Assembly: GCF_000373185.1 (NCBI RefSeq)
Contig: NZ_KB890671.1
Coordinates: forward strand, 1 to 64,000
Length of the DNA: 64,000 nt
Direction of reading: 5' to 3'
Source of the DNA: Segatella paludivivens DSM 17968 = JCM 13650
GTDB taxonomy: Bacteria > Bacteroidota > Bacteroidia > Bacteroidales > Bacteroidaceae
Part shown: in pieces, positions 9,186-18,164 of the stretch
Layout: every line of letters begins with the position of its first letter
How positions within the stretch are numbered: position 1 is the stretch's first letter
Translations under genes and position numbers: made by a program
The notes under the pieces: generated by a model
Databases searched by the model: none
What the model saw: the letters and a program-made list of their open reading frames with translations, nothing else
What the model was told of the DNA's origin: nothing

Positions 9186-9506
9186 ATGACACAGACAGAA
9201 AAAACCAAGATAGAAGAACATATAGTAGATGTGTTAAAGACTGTTTACGATCCAGAGATTCCTGTAAATATATGGGACTTGGGTATGATATACAAAATAG
9301 AAGTTCAAGACGATGCTAGTGTGGAATTGGATATGACGTTTACTGCACCAAATTGTCCTGCTGCTGATTTTATCCTTGAGGATGTTCGTACGAAGGTTGA
9401 AAGTGTAGACGGTATTACTTCTGCCAATGTTAATCTCGTTTTTGAACCTGCTTGGGATCAAAGTATGATGACGGAAGAAGCTCGTGTAGAACTGGGTTTT
9501 GAATGA
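9186..9506 (+). CDS. DUF59/MIP18-family metal-sulfur cluster assembly factor
   Basis: The 106-residue protein matches the MIP18/DUF59 family (SufT, YitW, PaaD N-terminal-like) that assists Fe-S cluster maturation. The family core is visible: VYDPEIPVNIWDLGMIYKIEV (here residues 18-38), MTFTAPNCPAADFILEDV with the conserved Cys, and a C-terminal VFEPAWDQSMMTEEARVELGF. It is probably the free-standing SufT/YitW-like protein annotated in Bacteroidetes beside SUF genes, although no suf genes lie here. The next gene starts 26 bases downstream, so both likely share one message. Confidence 0.85.
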   Translation: MTQTEKTKIEEHIVDVLKTVYDPEIPVNIWDLGMIYKIEVQDDASVELDMTFTAPNCPAADFILEDVRTKVESVDGITSANVNLVFEPAWDQSMMTEEARVELGFE

Positions 9507-9531
9507 TAATAGAAATTTAGATAAAGTGATT

Positions 9532-10299
9532 ATGAGAAAGAATGTTTATTTTCTCTCAGATGCCCATCTTGGATCATTGGCAATAGAGCATCCGCGTATG
9601 CAGGAAAGACGCCTTGTTCGTTTCCTTGATAGCATAAAAGATAAAGCTTCTGCTATATATCTATTGGGAGACATGTTTGACTTTTGGGATGAATACCGTT
9701 ATGTCGTACCAAAAGGATATACACGCTTCTTGGGTAAATTGAGCGAACTATCAGACAGTGGAGTCGAAATCCATTTCTTTACTGGTAATCATGACCTTTG
9801 GACTTATGGATATCTTGAGGAAGAGTGTGGGCTAATTGTTCACAAGAAACCTGTCACTACTGAAATATATGGTAAGGTGTTTTTTTTAGCTCATGGTGAT
9901 GGACTCGGAGATCCTGACAATAAATTCAAGATATTAAGGAAGATTTTTCATAACCGTACGTGCCAGAAGTTGCTTAATTTCTTTCATCCTCGTTGGGGAA
10001 TGGCTTTGGGACTAAACTGGGCAAAGCATAGTCGCATAAAACGTATTGATGGCAAAGAGGTTCCTTTTATGGGTGAGGACAAGGAGTATCTTGTACAGTT
10101 CACTAATGAATATATGGCTAACCATAATAATATAGATTATTTTATCTATGGTCATCGACATATAGAATTGGACCTGAATTTGAGCAAGAAAGTTAGAATG
10201 CTTATCCTTGGTGACTGGATATGGCAGTTCACTTATGCCGTATTTGACGGTGAACATATGTTTATGGAACAATATGTAGAAGGTGAGACCGAGTTTTAA
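9532..10299 (+). CDS. lpxH: UDP-2,3-diacylglucosamine diphosphatase (LpxH-like)
   Basis: This calcineurin-like metallophosphoesterase, 255 residues, should release UMP from UDP-2,3-diacylglucosamine to give lipid X in lipid A synthesis. The metal-binding motifs are all present in order: SDAHLG, LLGDMFDFWDEY, FTGNHDLW, AHGDGLG and YGHRHIEL. The frame can be extended to a TTG at 9499 overlapping the previous gene, but ATG 9532 gives the normal N-terminus MRKNVYFLSDAH. The protein follows the DUF59 gene on the same strand and is convergent with radC, with only a short gap between them. Confidence 0.85.
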   Translation: MRKNVYFLSDAHLGSLAIEHPRMQERRLVRFLDSIKDKASAIYLLGDMFDFWDEYRYVVPKGYTRFLGKLSELSDSGVEIHFFTGNHDLWTYGYLEEECGLIVHKKPVTTEIYGKVFFLAHGDGLGDPDNKFKILRKIFHNRTCQKLLNFFHPRWGMALGLNWAKHSRIKRIDGKEVPFMGEDKEYLVQFTNEYMANHNNIDYFIYGHRHIELDLNLSKKVRMLILGDWIWQFTYAVFDGEHMFMEQYVEGETEF

Positions 10300-10318
10300 A
10301 AAAGCGGTCTTATCTTTT

Positions 10319-11005
10319 TTACAGTTTGCCGCTTTCACGATATGAATAATATTTCCCGTCTGTTATTATAACGTGATCGAGGAAATATATACGCATTAAT
10401 TCGCAGGCATTTTTAACTCGTTTCGTAAGTTGATCATCTGGTCCGCTTGGAAATGGATTGTTGCTTGGATGATTATGGCATAGCGCAATCACGGTAGTAT
10501 TGCAGAGTAAAGCCTCTTTCAATATTATTCTAATGTCAACAGCTGTTTCACTTATGCCTCCATGACTGATACGCATAATCTTTATCAGTTTGTAGTTTTG
10601 ATTAAGCATCATAGCCCATGCCTCTTCAACATCAAGATCCTGCATTCTTGGGTGCATGTAGTCATATATCGCCGATGCAGAGCTGATGTTTTGACGCTCT
10701 TCAGCCTTTTCCAATGATCGTCTTTTTCCTAGTTCGCATGCTGCGAGTATAGTTATCGCTTTAGCGGGACCTAATCCGTTATATTCTTCGAGTTGTTGAA
10801 TACTTAGTTTTCCTAATGTGTTTAGATTGTTGTTGCAATCGTTTAAAACTCGTTTCATTAAGTCGACAGCACTCTCATTGGTGTTTCCGCTTCCAATCAG
10901 AATGCCTAATAATTCAGCATTGCTGAGGGAGTCGGCACCAAGTCTTTCTAGTTTTTCTCGTGGGCGATCTTCAAGTGCCCAATTAGTTATAGATAGTTTT
11001 TCCAC
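10319..11005 (-). CDS. radC: RadC-family JAMM protein
   Basis: The 228-residue protein has an N-terminal helix-hairpin-helix-like UPF0758 region (EYNGLGPAKA near residues 74-82) and a C-terminal JAB/MPN metalloprotease-like domain. The JAMM residues are visible as HNHP at 177-180 and Asp190, with a conserved Glu upstream near 164; the usual Gly after HNHPS is Asn here. RadC was named for DNA repair, but its biochemical role remains unsettled. It starts 5 bases after the glycosyltransferase stop, so the two are transcribed together. Confidence 0.92.
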   Translation of the reverse strand: MEKLSITNWALEDRPREKLERLGADSLSNAELLGILIGSGNTNESAVDLMKRVLNDCNNNLNTLGKLSIQQLEEYNGLGPAKAITILAACELGKRRSLEKAEERQNISSASAIYDYMHPRMQDLDVEEAWAMMLNQNYKLIKIMRISHGGISETAVDIRIILKEALLCNTTVIALCHNHPSNNPFPSGPDDQLTKRVKNACELMRIYFLDHVIITDGKYYSYRESGKL

Positions 11006-11010
11006 TTTTA

Positions 11011-12060
11011 TTATTTGTAGAATGTTTTTTTGTATGCGCTAAATTCGTCTTTTCCTCTTACGCAACGTTTCCACCAGGAATTAATGAAACCGCAACCGTA
11101 ACCTGTTAGTTGTACGTAAGCCGCGACAATACTCAGCAGACCCACTTTTATACTTTTGTTTACCTTTGTGGAGTCAGCGAAAATCAGTAGGCAATACAGT
11201 ATGATAGGCAACGCTGCACATAAAGTCATGACGTAACCTGCTGTTTGCCATTTCCCTTCATCTGCAGTCAGCATAGTAATGATTCCTGAAATGCATAATG
11301 TAAAAAGGAACATCATTCCGACTGTGAATACCATTGGTAGCAGATGTACCAGTTTCAAAGACTCTGGATATTTCTTATAAAGGTTTATGCGCGCGATACC
11401 GCTATTGAAAACCTGTCTCCAGAATTTATTGAAGTCAGTGCGTCGTTTGTGCCATACCCATGCATCAGGAAATAGTCTACATTTATATCCGGATTTGAAA
11501 ATGCGTATGCTAAAATCTATATCTTCACCGAAACGCATATCACTAAAGCCGTTTAACTTGCTGTAAACATCTCGCTTTATTCCCATGTTGAATGAGCGTG
11601 GATAGAATTTATCCAGTTTCTTCTTTCCTCCGCGTATTCCTCCTGTTGTGAAAAAGCTTGTCATGGAATATGATATAGCTTTTTGAGTGTCGGTAAATGA
11701 ATCGTGTGCACGGTCCGGACCTCCGAAAGCATCAGCATCATTGTTATTGATTTCATCGCCAATGGCTTTGATGTAATTCTCTGGAAGCACAACGTCACTG
11801 TCAAGGATTATTAGATATTCACCATTAGCTCTCTGTGCTCCGTAGTTTCTGCTTTGTCCAGGACCACTATTCTCTTTCATGAAATACTTTAAATCAAGTT
11901 TTTCTGAATACTTGTCGCAGATATCTTTACACGTAATCTTTGAACCGTCTTCGATAATAACGACTTCAAAGTCAGTTAAAGTCTGTATTGTGAGGCTTTC
12001 GAGTAGTTCGTCAACTTCGTTAGGGCGATTGTAAACAGGTACTATTATTGAGTATTTCAT
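11011..12060 (-). CDS. Family 2 glycosyltransferase, membrane-associated
   Basis: The 349-residue protein has an N-terminal GT-A domain (YSIIVPVYNRPNEVDELL; DSD at 87-89 as the metal-binding motif; SGPGQSRNYGA before it) and an ED-containing acceptor segment FGEDIDFSIRI. Two or three transmembrane helices follow from about residue 240. It probably uses a nucleotide sugar to modify a cell-surface glycan or lipid; donor and acceptor cannot be inferred. No other envelope-glycan genes are adjacent. It lies between efp and radC on the same strand and is separated from efp by a hairpin-forming repeat. Confidence 0.85.
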   Translation of the reverse strand: MKYSIIVPVYNRPNEVDELLESLTIQTLTDFEVVIIEDGSKITCKDICDKYSEKLDLKYFMKENSGPGQSRNYGAQRANGEYLIILDSDVVLPENYIKAIGDEINNNDADAFGGPDRAHDSFTDTQKAISYSMTSFFTTGGIRGGKKKLDKFYPRSFNMGIKRDVYSKLNGFSDMRFGEDIDFSIRIFKSGYKCRLFPDAWVWHKRRTDFNKFWRQVFNSGIARINLYKKYPESLKLVHLLPMVFTVGMMFLFTLCISGIITMLTADEGKWQTAGYVMTLCAALPIILYCLLIFADSTKVNKSIKVGLLSIVAAYVQLTGYGCGFINSWWKRCVRGKDEFSAYKKTFYK

Positions 12061-12102
12061 AATTTATATATATAGAGAGTAACTAAGGTGCATAAAAGCA
12101 AA

Positions 12103-12165
12103 AAGGTAAAAAAGTAAACATTTTATGGTAGTATTTTTACTCCCATGTATTTACTTTTTCACCTT
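12103..12165. repeat. Intergenic inverted repeat / possible terminator
   Basis: AAGGTAAAAAAGTAAA at 12103-12118 pairs with TTTACTTTTTCACCTT at 12150-12165 (15 of 16 positions), loop 31 bases. It lies between efp and the glycosyltransferase, both minus strand, and may attenuate readthrough from efp. Confidence 0.55.
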
Positions 12166-12183
12166 AAAGTATTTGATTTTTAA

Positions 12184-12750
12184 TTATTCCTTTACGCGGC
12201 CTAAATAACTTCCGTCACGTGTGTCAACCTGAATAAGGTCACCTTCGTTGATGAAAAGAGGTACGCGAACTTCAACACCTGTTTCAAGAGTTGCAGGCTT
12301 TGTTGCGTTAGTTGCAGTATCACCCTTGATTCCAGGTTCGCTGTGAGCAACATGAAGATTAGTCTTTACAGGCATTTCAGCAAGTAGGATAGTGCCATCG
12401 GAAGTATCAGTAACAACTTCAACAATGTCGCTTTCTTTCATGAAGTCAACACCAGTAATCTGCTGCTTACCTACAGGAATCTGCTCAAAAGTCTCTTGGT
12501 TCATAAGAATCATTCCGGTAGTGTCTTCGTAAAGATATTGATAAGGACGGCGCTCAACGCGAACATCCTCAAGTTTGAAACCGACCTGGAATGTACGCTC
12601 AAGAACGCGACCATCAGCAACGTTCTTTAACTTTGTGATCATAACAGTGTTACCTTTTCCTGGCTTTCTGTGCTGAAAGTCAATACAAGTCCAAATCTTA
12701 CCATCCATGCGAATACATGTACCGATCTTAATTTCTTGTGAATTAATCAT
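12184..12750 (-). CDS. efp: Translation elongation factor P
   Basis: EF-P enters the ribosomal E site and relieves stalling at polyproline stretches. The 188-residue protein has the three-barrel fold: KOW-like N-terminal domain with the loop HRKPGKGNT, placing Lys32 at the tip where a modification or unmodified residue contacts the P-site tRNA, then the OB domains ending VDTRDGSYLGRVKE (the EF-P signature region). Length is standard. No modification enzyme (EpmA/EarP/YmfI type) is seen in the window. It diverges from rpmH, each gene having its own promoter in the 309-base gap. Confidence 0.97.
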   Translation of the reverse strand: MINSQEIKIGTCIRMDGKIWTCIDFQHRKPGKGNTVMITKLKNVADGRVLERTFQVGFKLEDVRVERRPYQYLYEDTTGMILMNQETFEQIPVGKQQITGVDFMKESDIVEVVTDTSDGTILLAEMPVKTNLHVAHSEPGIKGDTATNATKPATLETGVEVRVPLFINEGDLIQVDTRDGSYLGRVKE

Positions 12751-13059
12751 TATTGTATTTTTAATGTTTATAATTTCTTAAAACGTTTGATGCAGTGTTT
12801 ATAACTGAATTTCGACTGCAAAGTTACTATATTTTTATAAAAAAACATCAATTTGCAACTTAAAAAACTCTTAATTCTTTGGTATTTCGAAAATTATGAG
12901 TAATTTTGCAACCCAAAAGGTTTAAACTTGACTTTACAAAGTGTAGATATTATACTCAGAAGTGTTTTTAACTTTTAATTCAGAAGTGGAGGAATTGTAT
13001 GCGCGGATAGCTCCGACATCATTTACAAGCAATAAATAACAAAATAAATAAGTAAAAAA
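12751..13059. other. Divergent promoter region between efp and rpmH
   Basis: This 309-base gap has no gene. On the minus strand TAACTTTG (plus 12819-12826) is a probable efp -7 element, 69 bases from the efp ATG. On the plus strand a full promoter lies at 12878-12908, giving rpmH a leader of about 145 bases. That leader is long for a ribosomal protein gene and could hold regulatory structure, but I see no obvious stem. Confidence 0.55.
12878..12908 (+). promoter_or_regulatory. Predicted rpmH promoter
   Basis: TTTG at 12878-12881, spacer 19, TAATTTTG at 12901-12908: a full Bacteroidetes promoter match. Confidence 0.7.
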
Positions 13060-13215
13060 ATGAAAAGAACATTTCAGCCTCACAACCGCCGTCGTGTAAA
13101 CAAGCACGGTTTCCGCGAGAGAATGGCAACAAAGAATGGTCGTCGTGTATTGGCAACTCGCCGTGCTCGTGGTCGCAAGAAATTAACTGTATCTGACGAG
13201 AACCACGGTAAATAA
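13060..13215 (+). CDS. rpmH: 50S ribosomal protein L34
   Basis: A 51-residue basic protein begins [20 protein letters not shown] and continues with [21 protein letters not shown], the L34 signature. It binds 23S rRNA in the large subunit. The small size means it can be missed by length cut-offs, but the match is unambiguous. The C-terminal tail [10 protein letters not shown] is slightly longer than the common 44-47 residue form. A terminator hairpin follows at 13244. It is not near dnaA here; the efp-rpmH neighbourhood fits Bacteroidales. Confidence 0.97.
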   Translation: MKRTFQPHNRRRVNKHGFRERMATKNGRRVLATRRARGRKKLTVSDENHGK

Positions 13216-13243
13216 TCCGTTGTTGGTCGCAGATCACGATAAG

Positions 13244-13279
13244 AAGCAGCAAAGAAAGTATTTTCCTTGCTGCTTTTTG
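13244..13279 (+). terminator. Terminator after rpmH
   Basis: AAGCAGCAA at 13244-13252 pairs with TTGCTGCTT at 13267-13275 followed by TTT; 28 bases after the rpmH stop. Confidence 0.8.
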
Positions 13280-13378
13280 TGTTATTAAGTTTTGTTGCCT
13301 TGCTTAGATTCTTATACCTTTAACTATCGTTGAAGATAGGCTGTACTTGGAATAAAAAATAAAAACTTTGTTATTTAT

Positions 13379-13409
13379 TTTGTTCTTCTCTCAACTTGCA
13401 TTATCTTTG
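13379..13409 (+). promoter_or_regulatory. Predicted promoter of the PASTA-rluD-ddl operon
   Basis: TTTG at 13379-13382, spacer 19, TATCTTTG at 13402-13409. The transcribed leader begins AAGATAAGGCTGTACTCGG, a near copy of 13332-13350 upstream (AAGATAGGCTGTACTTGG-like), so the leader contains a duplicated element. Confidence 0.75.
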
Positions 13410-13502
13410 CATAAGATAAGGCTGTACTCGGCGAAGCTATCAAGTAAATTTGATGTATTTAACTCGCTTGCAATATCTTAGCAATTAAATTAATGTATAT
13501 AA

Positions 13503-14201
13503 ATGGAGTCATCAGAATTCGTCAAGAAGTTTAAAAGCTGGTATCTGTGGAAGAATCTTCTAGCCATGGCTGCTGTCGTTATTGCGCTTTGCCTTGGTGT
13601 AAAGTTCGGGCTTGATGTATATACACATCATGGACAGTCTATTCCTATTCCTAATGTTAAGCATAAATTGTTTAGCGACGCAGAACGTATTCTTGATGAC
13701 GCAGGACTTCAAATTGTAGTCAGCGATACTGGATACGTTAAGAACCTTCCTCCAGATTGTATCCTTGAACAAACACCTGGACCTGGTGAAAGAGTTAAGG
13801 AAGGACATGTAATATATGTAACTGTCAACTCTCCTCATACTCCAACTATAACTCTTCCTGATGTCATTGATAATAGTTCTCTTAGAGAGGCTATGGCTAA
13901 GTTGACATCTATGGGATTTAAACTTGGTATGCCGCAATACATATCTGGTGAGAAAGACTGGGTATATGGTATTATGGTTCGTGGTCATCATGTGACGGCT
14001 GGTGATAGAATTTCTGTTGATGATAAACTTATCATACAAGTTGGTAATGGAAAACGAGATGCCGCTGATTCTGTTGACTATGTAGACCCAACTAGTCCTG
14101 ATGTGGATGAGAATAATGGAGATGTAGATGGATTCGAAGTTGTGCCTGGTTCTGAATCTACGGAACCGGAACATTCAGAATCAAACAAGACAACACCATA
14201 A
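13503..14201 (+). CDS. PASTA-domain membrane protein
   Basis: The 232-residue protein has a short cytoplasmic N-terminus, one transmembrane helix at about residues 19-38 (LLAMAAVVIALCLGVKFGL) and PASTA repeats outside: roughly 47-110 (IPNVKHKLFSDAERILDDAG ... VTVNS) and 115-180 (LPDVIDNSSLREAMAKLTSMG ... IQVGNG), then an acidic low-complexity tail. PASTA domains bind peptidoglycan fragments or beta-lactams in kinases and PBPs; no kinase or transpeptidase domain is present. It heads a run with rluD-like, ddl and an acyltransferase, an order I recall across Bacteroidales, consistent with a cell-wall role. Confidence 0.85.
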   Translation: MESSEFVKKFKSWYLWKNLLAMAAVVIALCLGVKFGLDVYTHHGQSIPIPNVKHKLFSDAERILDDAGLQIVVSDTGYVKNLPPDCILEQTPGPGERVKEGHVIYVTVNSPHTPTITLPDVIDNSSLREAMAKLTSMGFKLGMPQYISGEKDWVYGIMVRGHHVTAGDRISVDDKLIIQVGNGKRDAADSVDYVDPTSPDVDENNGDVDGFEVVPGSESTEPEHSESNKTTP

Positions 14202-14211
14202 AGAATAATAA

Positions 14212-15276
14212 ATGATTGAAGATATAAACGAAATTGAAGAATTTGAAACCGATGATCAACAACTCTATGAACATTGGAAGATAGAAGTTGATCCTGGGCA
14301 GACTCAGGTACGTATTGATAAGTTCCTTTCTGAGAAAAATCCGTATCAGAGTCGTAATAGAATTCAGCAGGCTGCCGAAACCGGATTTATCCGTGTGAAC
14401 GGAACGCCGGTTAAAAGTAACTATAAAGTACGTCCTAATGATGTGATAACTCTTGTGCTCGACCGTCCTAAGCATGATACAAGTATCGTTGCAGAGGATA
14501 TCCCGCTAGATATTGCTTATGAAGACGATGATGTCATCGTAGTTAATAAAAAGGCCGGCATGGTAGTTCATCCTGGAGCAGGAAACTTCACTGGTACTCT
14601 GATAAATGCTATTGCATGGTATTTGAAGGACTTGGAGGGCTTTGATGCGAATGATCCTGAAGTTGGACTTGTTCATCGAATAGATAAGGACACAAGTGGA
14701 CTTATTTTGGTTGCTAAAACAGCTGCTGCTAAGACTGCATTGGGAAAACAGTTCTTCGATAAGACCACACATCGTAGCTATAACGCACTAGTATGGGGAA
14801 ATGTTGTCGAAGACGAGGGTAGAATAGAAGGAAATGTTGCCCGTGATCCTAAAAACAGATTGAGAATGAAGGTATTTCCTGCCGACAGCGGAATAGGTAA
14901 AACGGCAGTAACTCATTACAGAGTTCTCGAACGTTTTGGATATACAACTCTTGTTGAATGTATACTAGAGACAGGGCGCACACATCAGATACGTGCTCAC
15001 ATGAAGAATATCGGTCATCCTTTGTTTGCAGATGAGACTTATGGAGGCAATGAGATTCTTCGCGGACAACGCAGCGGTACGTATAAAGCTTTTATTCAGA
15101 ATTGCTTTAAAACTTGTCCTCGTCAGGCTCTGCATGCTAAGACATTGGGCTTTATTCATCCTACAACAGGAAAGCAGATGGACTTTGATTCTGAATGGCC
15201 AGCTGATTTCGGTAGTCTCATTGAAAAGTGGAGAGGTTACATAAAAGGGACCACACAAGATACTTTTGCAGAATAA
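14212..15276 (+). CDS. rluD: RluA/RluD-family pseudouridine synthase
   Basis: The 354-residue enzyme isomerises uridine to pseudouridine in large-subunit rRNA. An N-terminal S4 RNA-binding domain (QVRIDKFLSEKNPYQSRNRIQQAAETGFIRVNG pattern, around residues 30-75, read in pieces) precedes the catalytic domain with the family motif GLVHRIDKDTSGLIL (catalytic Asp) near residue 155 and LETGRTHQIRAHM. The S4 domain plus RluA catalytic domain favour RluD or its Bacteroidetes equivalent. It starts 10 bases after the PASTA gene and ddl follows, so it is in the same operon. Confidence 0.88.
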   Translation: MIEDINEIEEFETDDQQLYEHWKIEVDPGQTQVRIDKFLSEKNPYQSRNRIQQAAETGFIRVNGTPVKSNYKVRPNDVITLVLDRPKHDTSIVAEDIPLDIAYEDDDVIVVNKKAGMVVHPGAGNFTGTLINAIAWYLKDLEGFDANDPEVGLVHRIDKDTSGLILVAKTAAAKTALGKQFFDKTTHRSYNALVWGNVVEDEGRIEGNVARDPKNRLRMKVFPADSGIGKTAVTHYRVLERFGYTTLVECILETGRTHQIRAHMKNIGHPLFADETYGGNEILRGQRSGTYKAFIQNCFKTCPRQALHAKTLGFIHPTTGKQMDFDSEWPADFGSLIEKWRGYIKGTTQDTFAE

Positions 15277-15293
15277 AAAAATATATAATAAAA

Positions 15294-16289
15294 ATGGAAA
15301 ATTTAAAGAGAAACATAGCCATTGTATGTGGTGGCGATTCATCAGAGCACGATGTATCTCTGCGCTCTGCTCAGGGACTGTACTCTTTCTTTGATAAGGA
15401 ACGTTACAATATTTATGTTGTTGACGTGAAGGGTACTGATTGGCATGTAAACTTTGATAACGGCGATACTGCTGAAATAGACAAGAATGATTTCTCGTTT
15501 GTTATGGCTGGTAAATCTGTTTATTTTGATTATGCTTATATCACTATTCACGGACAGCCAGGGGAAAACGGAGTAATGCAAGGTTATTTCGACCTTATAC
15601 ATCTGCCTTATTCTACAAGTGGAGTTCTTGTTGAAGCGATGACATTTGATAAGTTTGTGCTTAACAACTATCTTAGGGGCTTTGGCGTAAAGGTTGCAAA
15701 CAGCCTTCTATTGCGTCGTGGCGAACAGTATAACGAAGCTGAAATTGAAGAGAAGATAGGTATGCCTTGTTTTGTAAAGCCTGCCGCTGACGGAAGTAGT
15801 TTTGGAGTATCAAAAGTAAAGAATGCCGATCAGCTTGCTCCTGCACTTCGTGTTGCTTTTATGCAGAGCGACGAGGTGATGATAGAGGGCTTCTTGGAAG
15901 GAACCGAGATTTCTCAAGGTGTATACAAGACGAAGAATAAGTCTGTTGTTCTGCCTGCTACAGAAGTCGTTACAAAGAATGAATTCTTTGATTACGATGC
16001 TAAATATAACGGTCAGGTTCAAGAAATCACTCCTGCACGTCTCAATCCAGAGACTGCAGCCAAAGTTGCTAAAGAAACAAGCCGTATCTATGATATCCTC
16101 CATGCAAATGGTATCATTCGCATTGATTATATAATCTCTAAGGATAAAGAAGGAAACGATGTTGTGAATATGCTTGAAATCAATACTACTCCAGGTATGA
16201 CAGCAACAAGCTTTATTCCTCAGCAGGTTCGTGCAGCAGGTCTTGACATAAAGGACGTGCTTGGCGATATAGTTGAAAATCAATTCTGA
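15294..16289 (+). CDS. ddl: D-alanine--D-alanine ligase
   Basis: Ddl joins two D-alanines for the peptidoglycan stem peptide, the substrate that MurF (1.1-2.4 kb) adds. The 331-residue ATP-grasp protein has IAIVCGGDSSEHDVSLRSA at the N-terminus, CFVKPAADGSSFGVSKV for ATP binding, and the C-terminal MLEINTTPGMTATSFIPQQ metal- and substrate-binding segment. ATG 15294 is chosen because it gives the family N-terminus; the longer frame runs into rluD. It is downstream of the RluD-like gene and 4 bases from the acyltransferase start. Confidence 0.96.
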   Translation: MENLKRNIAIVCGGDSSEHDVSLRSAQGLYSFFDKERYNIYVVDVKGTDWHVNFDNGDTAEIDKNDFSFVMAGKSVYFDYAYITIHGQPGENGVMQGYFDLIHLPYSTSGVLVEAMTFDKFVLNNYLRGFGVKVANSLLLRRGEQYNEAEIEEKIGMPCFVKPAADGSSFGVSKVKNADQLAPALRVAFMQSDEVMIEGFLEGTEISQGVYKTKNKSVVLPATEVVTKNEFFDYDAKYNGQVQEITPARLNPETAAKVAKETSRIYDILHANGIIRIDYIISKDKEGNDVVNMLEINTTPGMTATSFIPQQVRAAGLDIKDVLGDIVENQF

Positions 16290-16293
16290 AAAT

Positions 16294-17445
16294 ATGATTA
16301 TACCAAAAGAGTTCGATGATATACGCCCTTGGGAGGAAGATGATCTCCCAGAGGCGTATGACAGATTGCTTTCAAATGAACAGTTTGAAAGCGTTTTAGC
16401 TTATTTGTATCCAGGTGTTCCATTTGATGTAGTTGCCAAGAAAATGCGCAGTTGTAAAAATGGTTATGAGTTTCAATTAGCTTTCAGTTATGATTTTGTT
16501 GGGAATGTTCTCAAGAAGGGAAGTACCGGATCTGAGATGGATTCTCAAAACATTGATAACACTAAGCGCTATACATTTGTAAGCAATCACCGTGACATCG
16601 TCCTCGACTCAGCGATATTAGATAAGTTCCTTATTGATGCTAAATTCACTACTACATGCGAGATTGCTATTGGCGACAACCTTCTTTCACTTCCTTGGAT
16701 AAAAGATTTGGTTAGAGTTAATAAGAGCTTTATAGTTGAACGTGGATTGCCTATGCGTCAGATGCTGATGTCAAGCAAACTATTGTCTGATTATATGCAT
16801 TTTGCTATCAATGAAAAGCATGAAAATATTTGGATTGCACAGCGTGAGGGTAGAGCTAAGGATAGCAATGATCGTACTCAGGAAGCTGTTTTGAAGATGA
16901 TGGCGATGGGCGGGAACGGCAGTATCGTAGAACGCCTTAAAAATTTGCATATAGTTCCTCTTGCTATATCTTATGAATATGATCCTTGTGATTTTCTTAA
17001 GGCCCGTGAGTTTCAACTGAAACGTGACATCGAAGGTTGGAAGAAAGAACCTCAGGATGATATCGTGAGTATGCAGACAGGTATCATTGGACATAAAGGA
17101 CACGTACATTATCAATGTGCTAAATGTATAGATGATTTTCTTGATACAATAGCGGTAGATGTTCCAAAGACTGATATATATAGAATTGTTGCTGAACATA
17201 TTGATAAATCTATATATAAGGGGTATATGCTTTATCCGGGTAACTATGTTGCTCTGGATATTCTTAATGGTGCTACAGACTTTGCAAACAAGTTCTATAC
17301 TCAAGAACAGAAGGCTCTGTTTGAGACTTATATAGCAGGTCAACTTGCAAAGATAGAACTTCCGTCTAAGGACGAAGACTTCCTTCGCGAACGCATGCTT
17401 ACAATGTATGCTAACCCATTGAGAAATTATTTATCCGTAAGATGA
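16294..17445 (+). CDS. Acyltransferase-like protein (glycerol-3-phosphate acyltransferase fold)
   Basis: The 383-residue protein contains VSNHRDIVLDSA near residue 95, resembling the HX4D catalytic motif of phospholipid acyltransferases although the spacing here reads H-x5-D, and IWIAQREGRAKDSNDRTQ near residue 185, like the EGxR glycerol-phosphate site with a Gln-Arg lead. I take it as the Bacteroidales 1-acyl-glycerol-3-phosphate acyltransferase-like protein that follows ddl. No transmembrane helix is evident. ATG 16294 avoids the overlap with ddl that the longer frame would need. Substrate is unproved. Confidence 0.7.
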   Translation: MIIPKEFDDIRPWEEDDLPEAYDRLLSNEQFESVLAYLYPGVPFDVVAKKMRSCKNGYEFQLAFSYDFVGNVLKKGSTGSEMDSQNIDNTKRYTFVSNHRDIVLDSAILDKFLIDAKFTTTCEIAIGDNLLSLPWIKDLVRVNKSFIVERGLPMRQMLMSSKLLSDYMHFAINEKHENIWIAQREGRAKDSNDRTQEAVLKMMAMGGNGSIVERLKNLHIVPLAISYEYDPCDFLKAREFQLKRDIEGWKKEPQDDIVSMQTGIIGHKGHVHYQCAKCIDDFLDTIAVDVPKTDIYRIVAEHIDKSIYKGYMLYPGNYVALDILNGATDFANKFYTQEQKALFETYIAGQLAKIELPSKDEDFLRERMLTMYANPLRNYLSVR

Positions 17446-18107
17446 AAAAAAACTTTATTATAATAAGTGTATTAGTAGCGTTTACTCTTTTTGGATGTAA
17501 GGAAGACAACTACGATAGCGGAGATGGAAAGTATTCATATATCAAGGCTGATTTTGTTGAGGCTCATACTGTTTCCACTAAAGAGATAAACTCTGTGATA
17601 ACTGATGATGGTGATTCTTTGGTGCTAAGTCCGCATGTTTCTGCAGACTGGGCTGCAAAGCCTGACTCTGATTATCGTGCGCTTTTATATTATTATAATA
17701 ATGTAGACAATAATACAACAACGGCATACAGCATTTCGCGTGTGCCCGTTGTTATATATCATCCTCTAAGCGATTTTAAGGAAATACATACGGATCCTGT
17801 TAACTTTGAAAGTGCATGGGTCAGTACAAATCGCAAATACCTTAATATCGGCTTTTATGTAAAGACTGGTCAGCAGGATGCATCTACAAATTCTCAAACC
17901 ATCTCAATTATTAATGATGGGGTGGTGTCGAAGTCTGACGGCACTCATGAATTGTGTCTTCGTATGTATCATGACCAAAACGGCATACCTGAATATTATT
18001 CAACAAAAGGCTATATAAGTATTCCAATAGCGAATTTAAAAGGCTATATCATACATCTCTCCATAAACACATATAACGGAATGATCACAAAGGACTTTGA
18101 AATTTAA
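17442..18107 (+). CDS. NigD-like lipoprotein
   Basis: The 221-residue protein has a lipoprotein signal (hydrophobic residues 4-16, then LFGCKED; lipidated Cys19) and a beta-rich body. The pattern (KADFVEAHT near residue 35, a low-homology middle and IPIANLKGYI near the end) fits the NigD-like family of Bacteroidetes, first named from a bacteriocin-associated nig locus. Function is unknown. It overlaps the acyltransferase stop by 4 bases (ATGA), so translation is coupled and it is the last member of the PASTA-ddl run. Confidence 0.65.
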   Translation: MKKNFIIISVLVAFTLFGCKEDNYDSGDGKYSYIKADFVEAHTVSTKEINSVITDDGDSLVLSPHVSADWAAKPDSDYRALLYYYNNVDNNTTTAYSISRVPVVIYHPLSDFKEIHTDPVNFESAWVSTNRKYLNIGFYVKTGQQDASTNSQTISIINDGVVSKSDGTHELCLRMYHDQNGIPEYYSTKGYISIPIANLKGYIIHLSINTYNGMITKDFEI

Positions 18108-18164
18108 AGACTTATTTATCATAAAAATCCCACCTTTGTTATAGCCTATACTGAATAATAAGCA

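Noticed and set aside
10302-10335. Terminator between lpxH and radC
   Set aside because: AAAGCGG and CCGCTTT pair over only 7 bases with a 20-base loop, and part lies in radC coding sequence.
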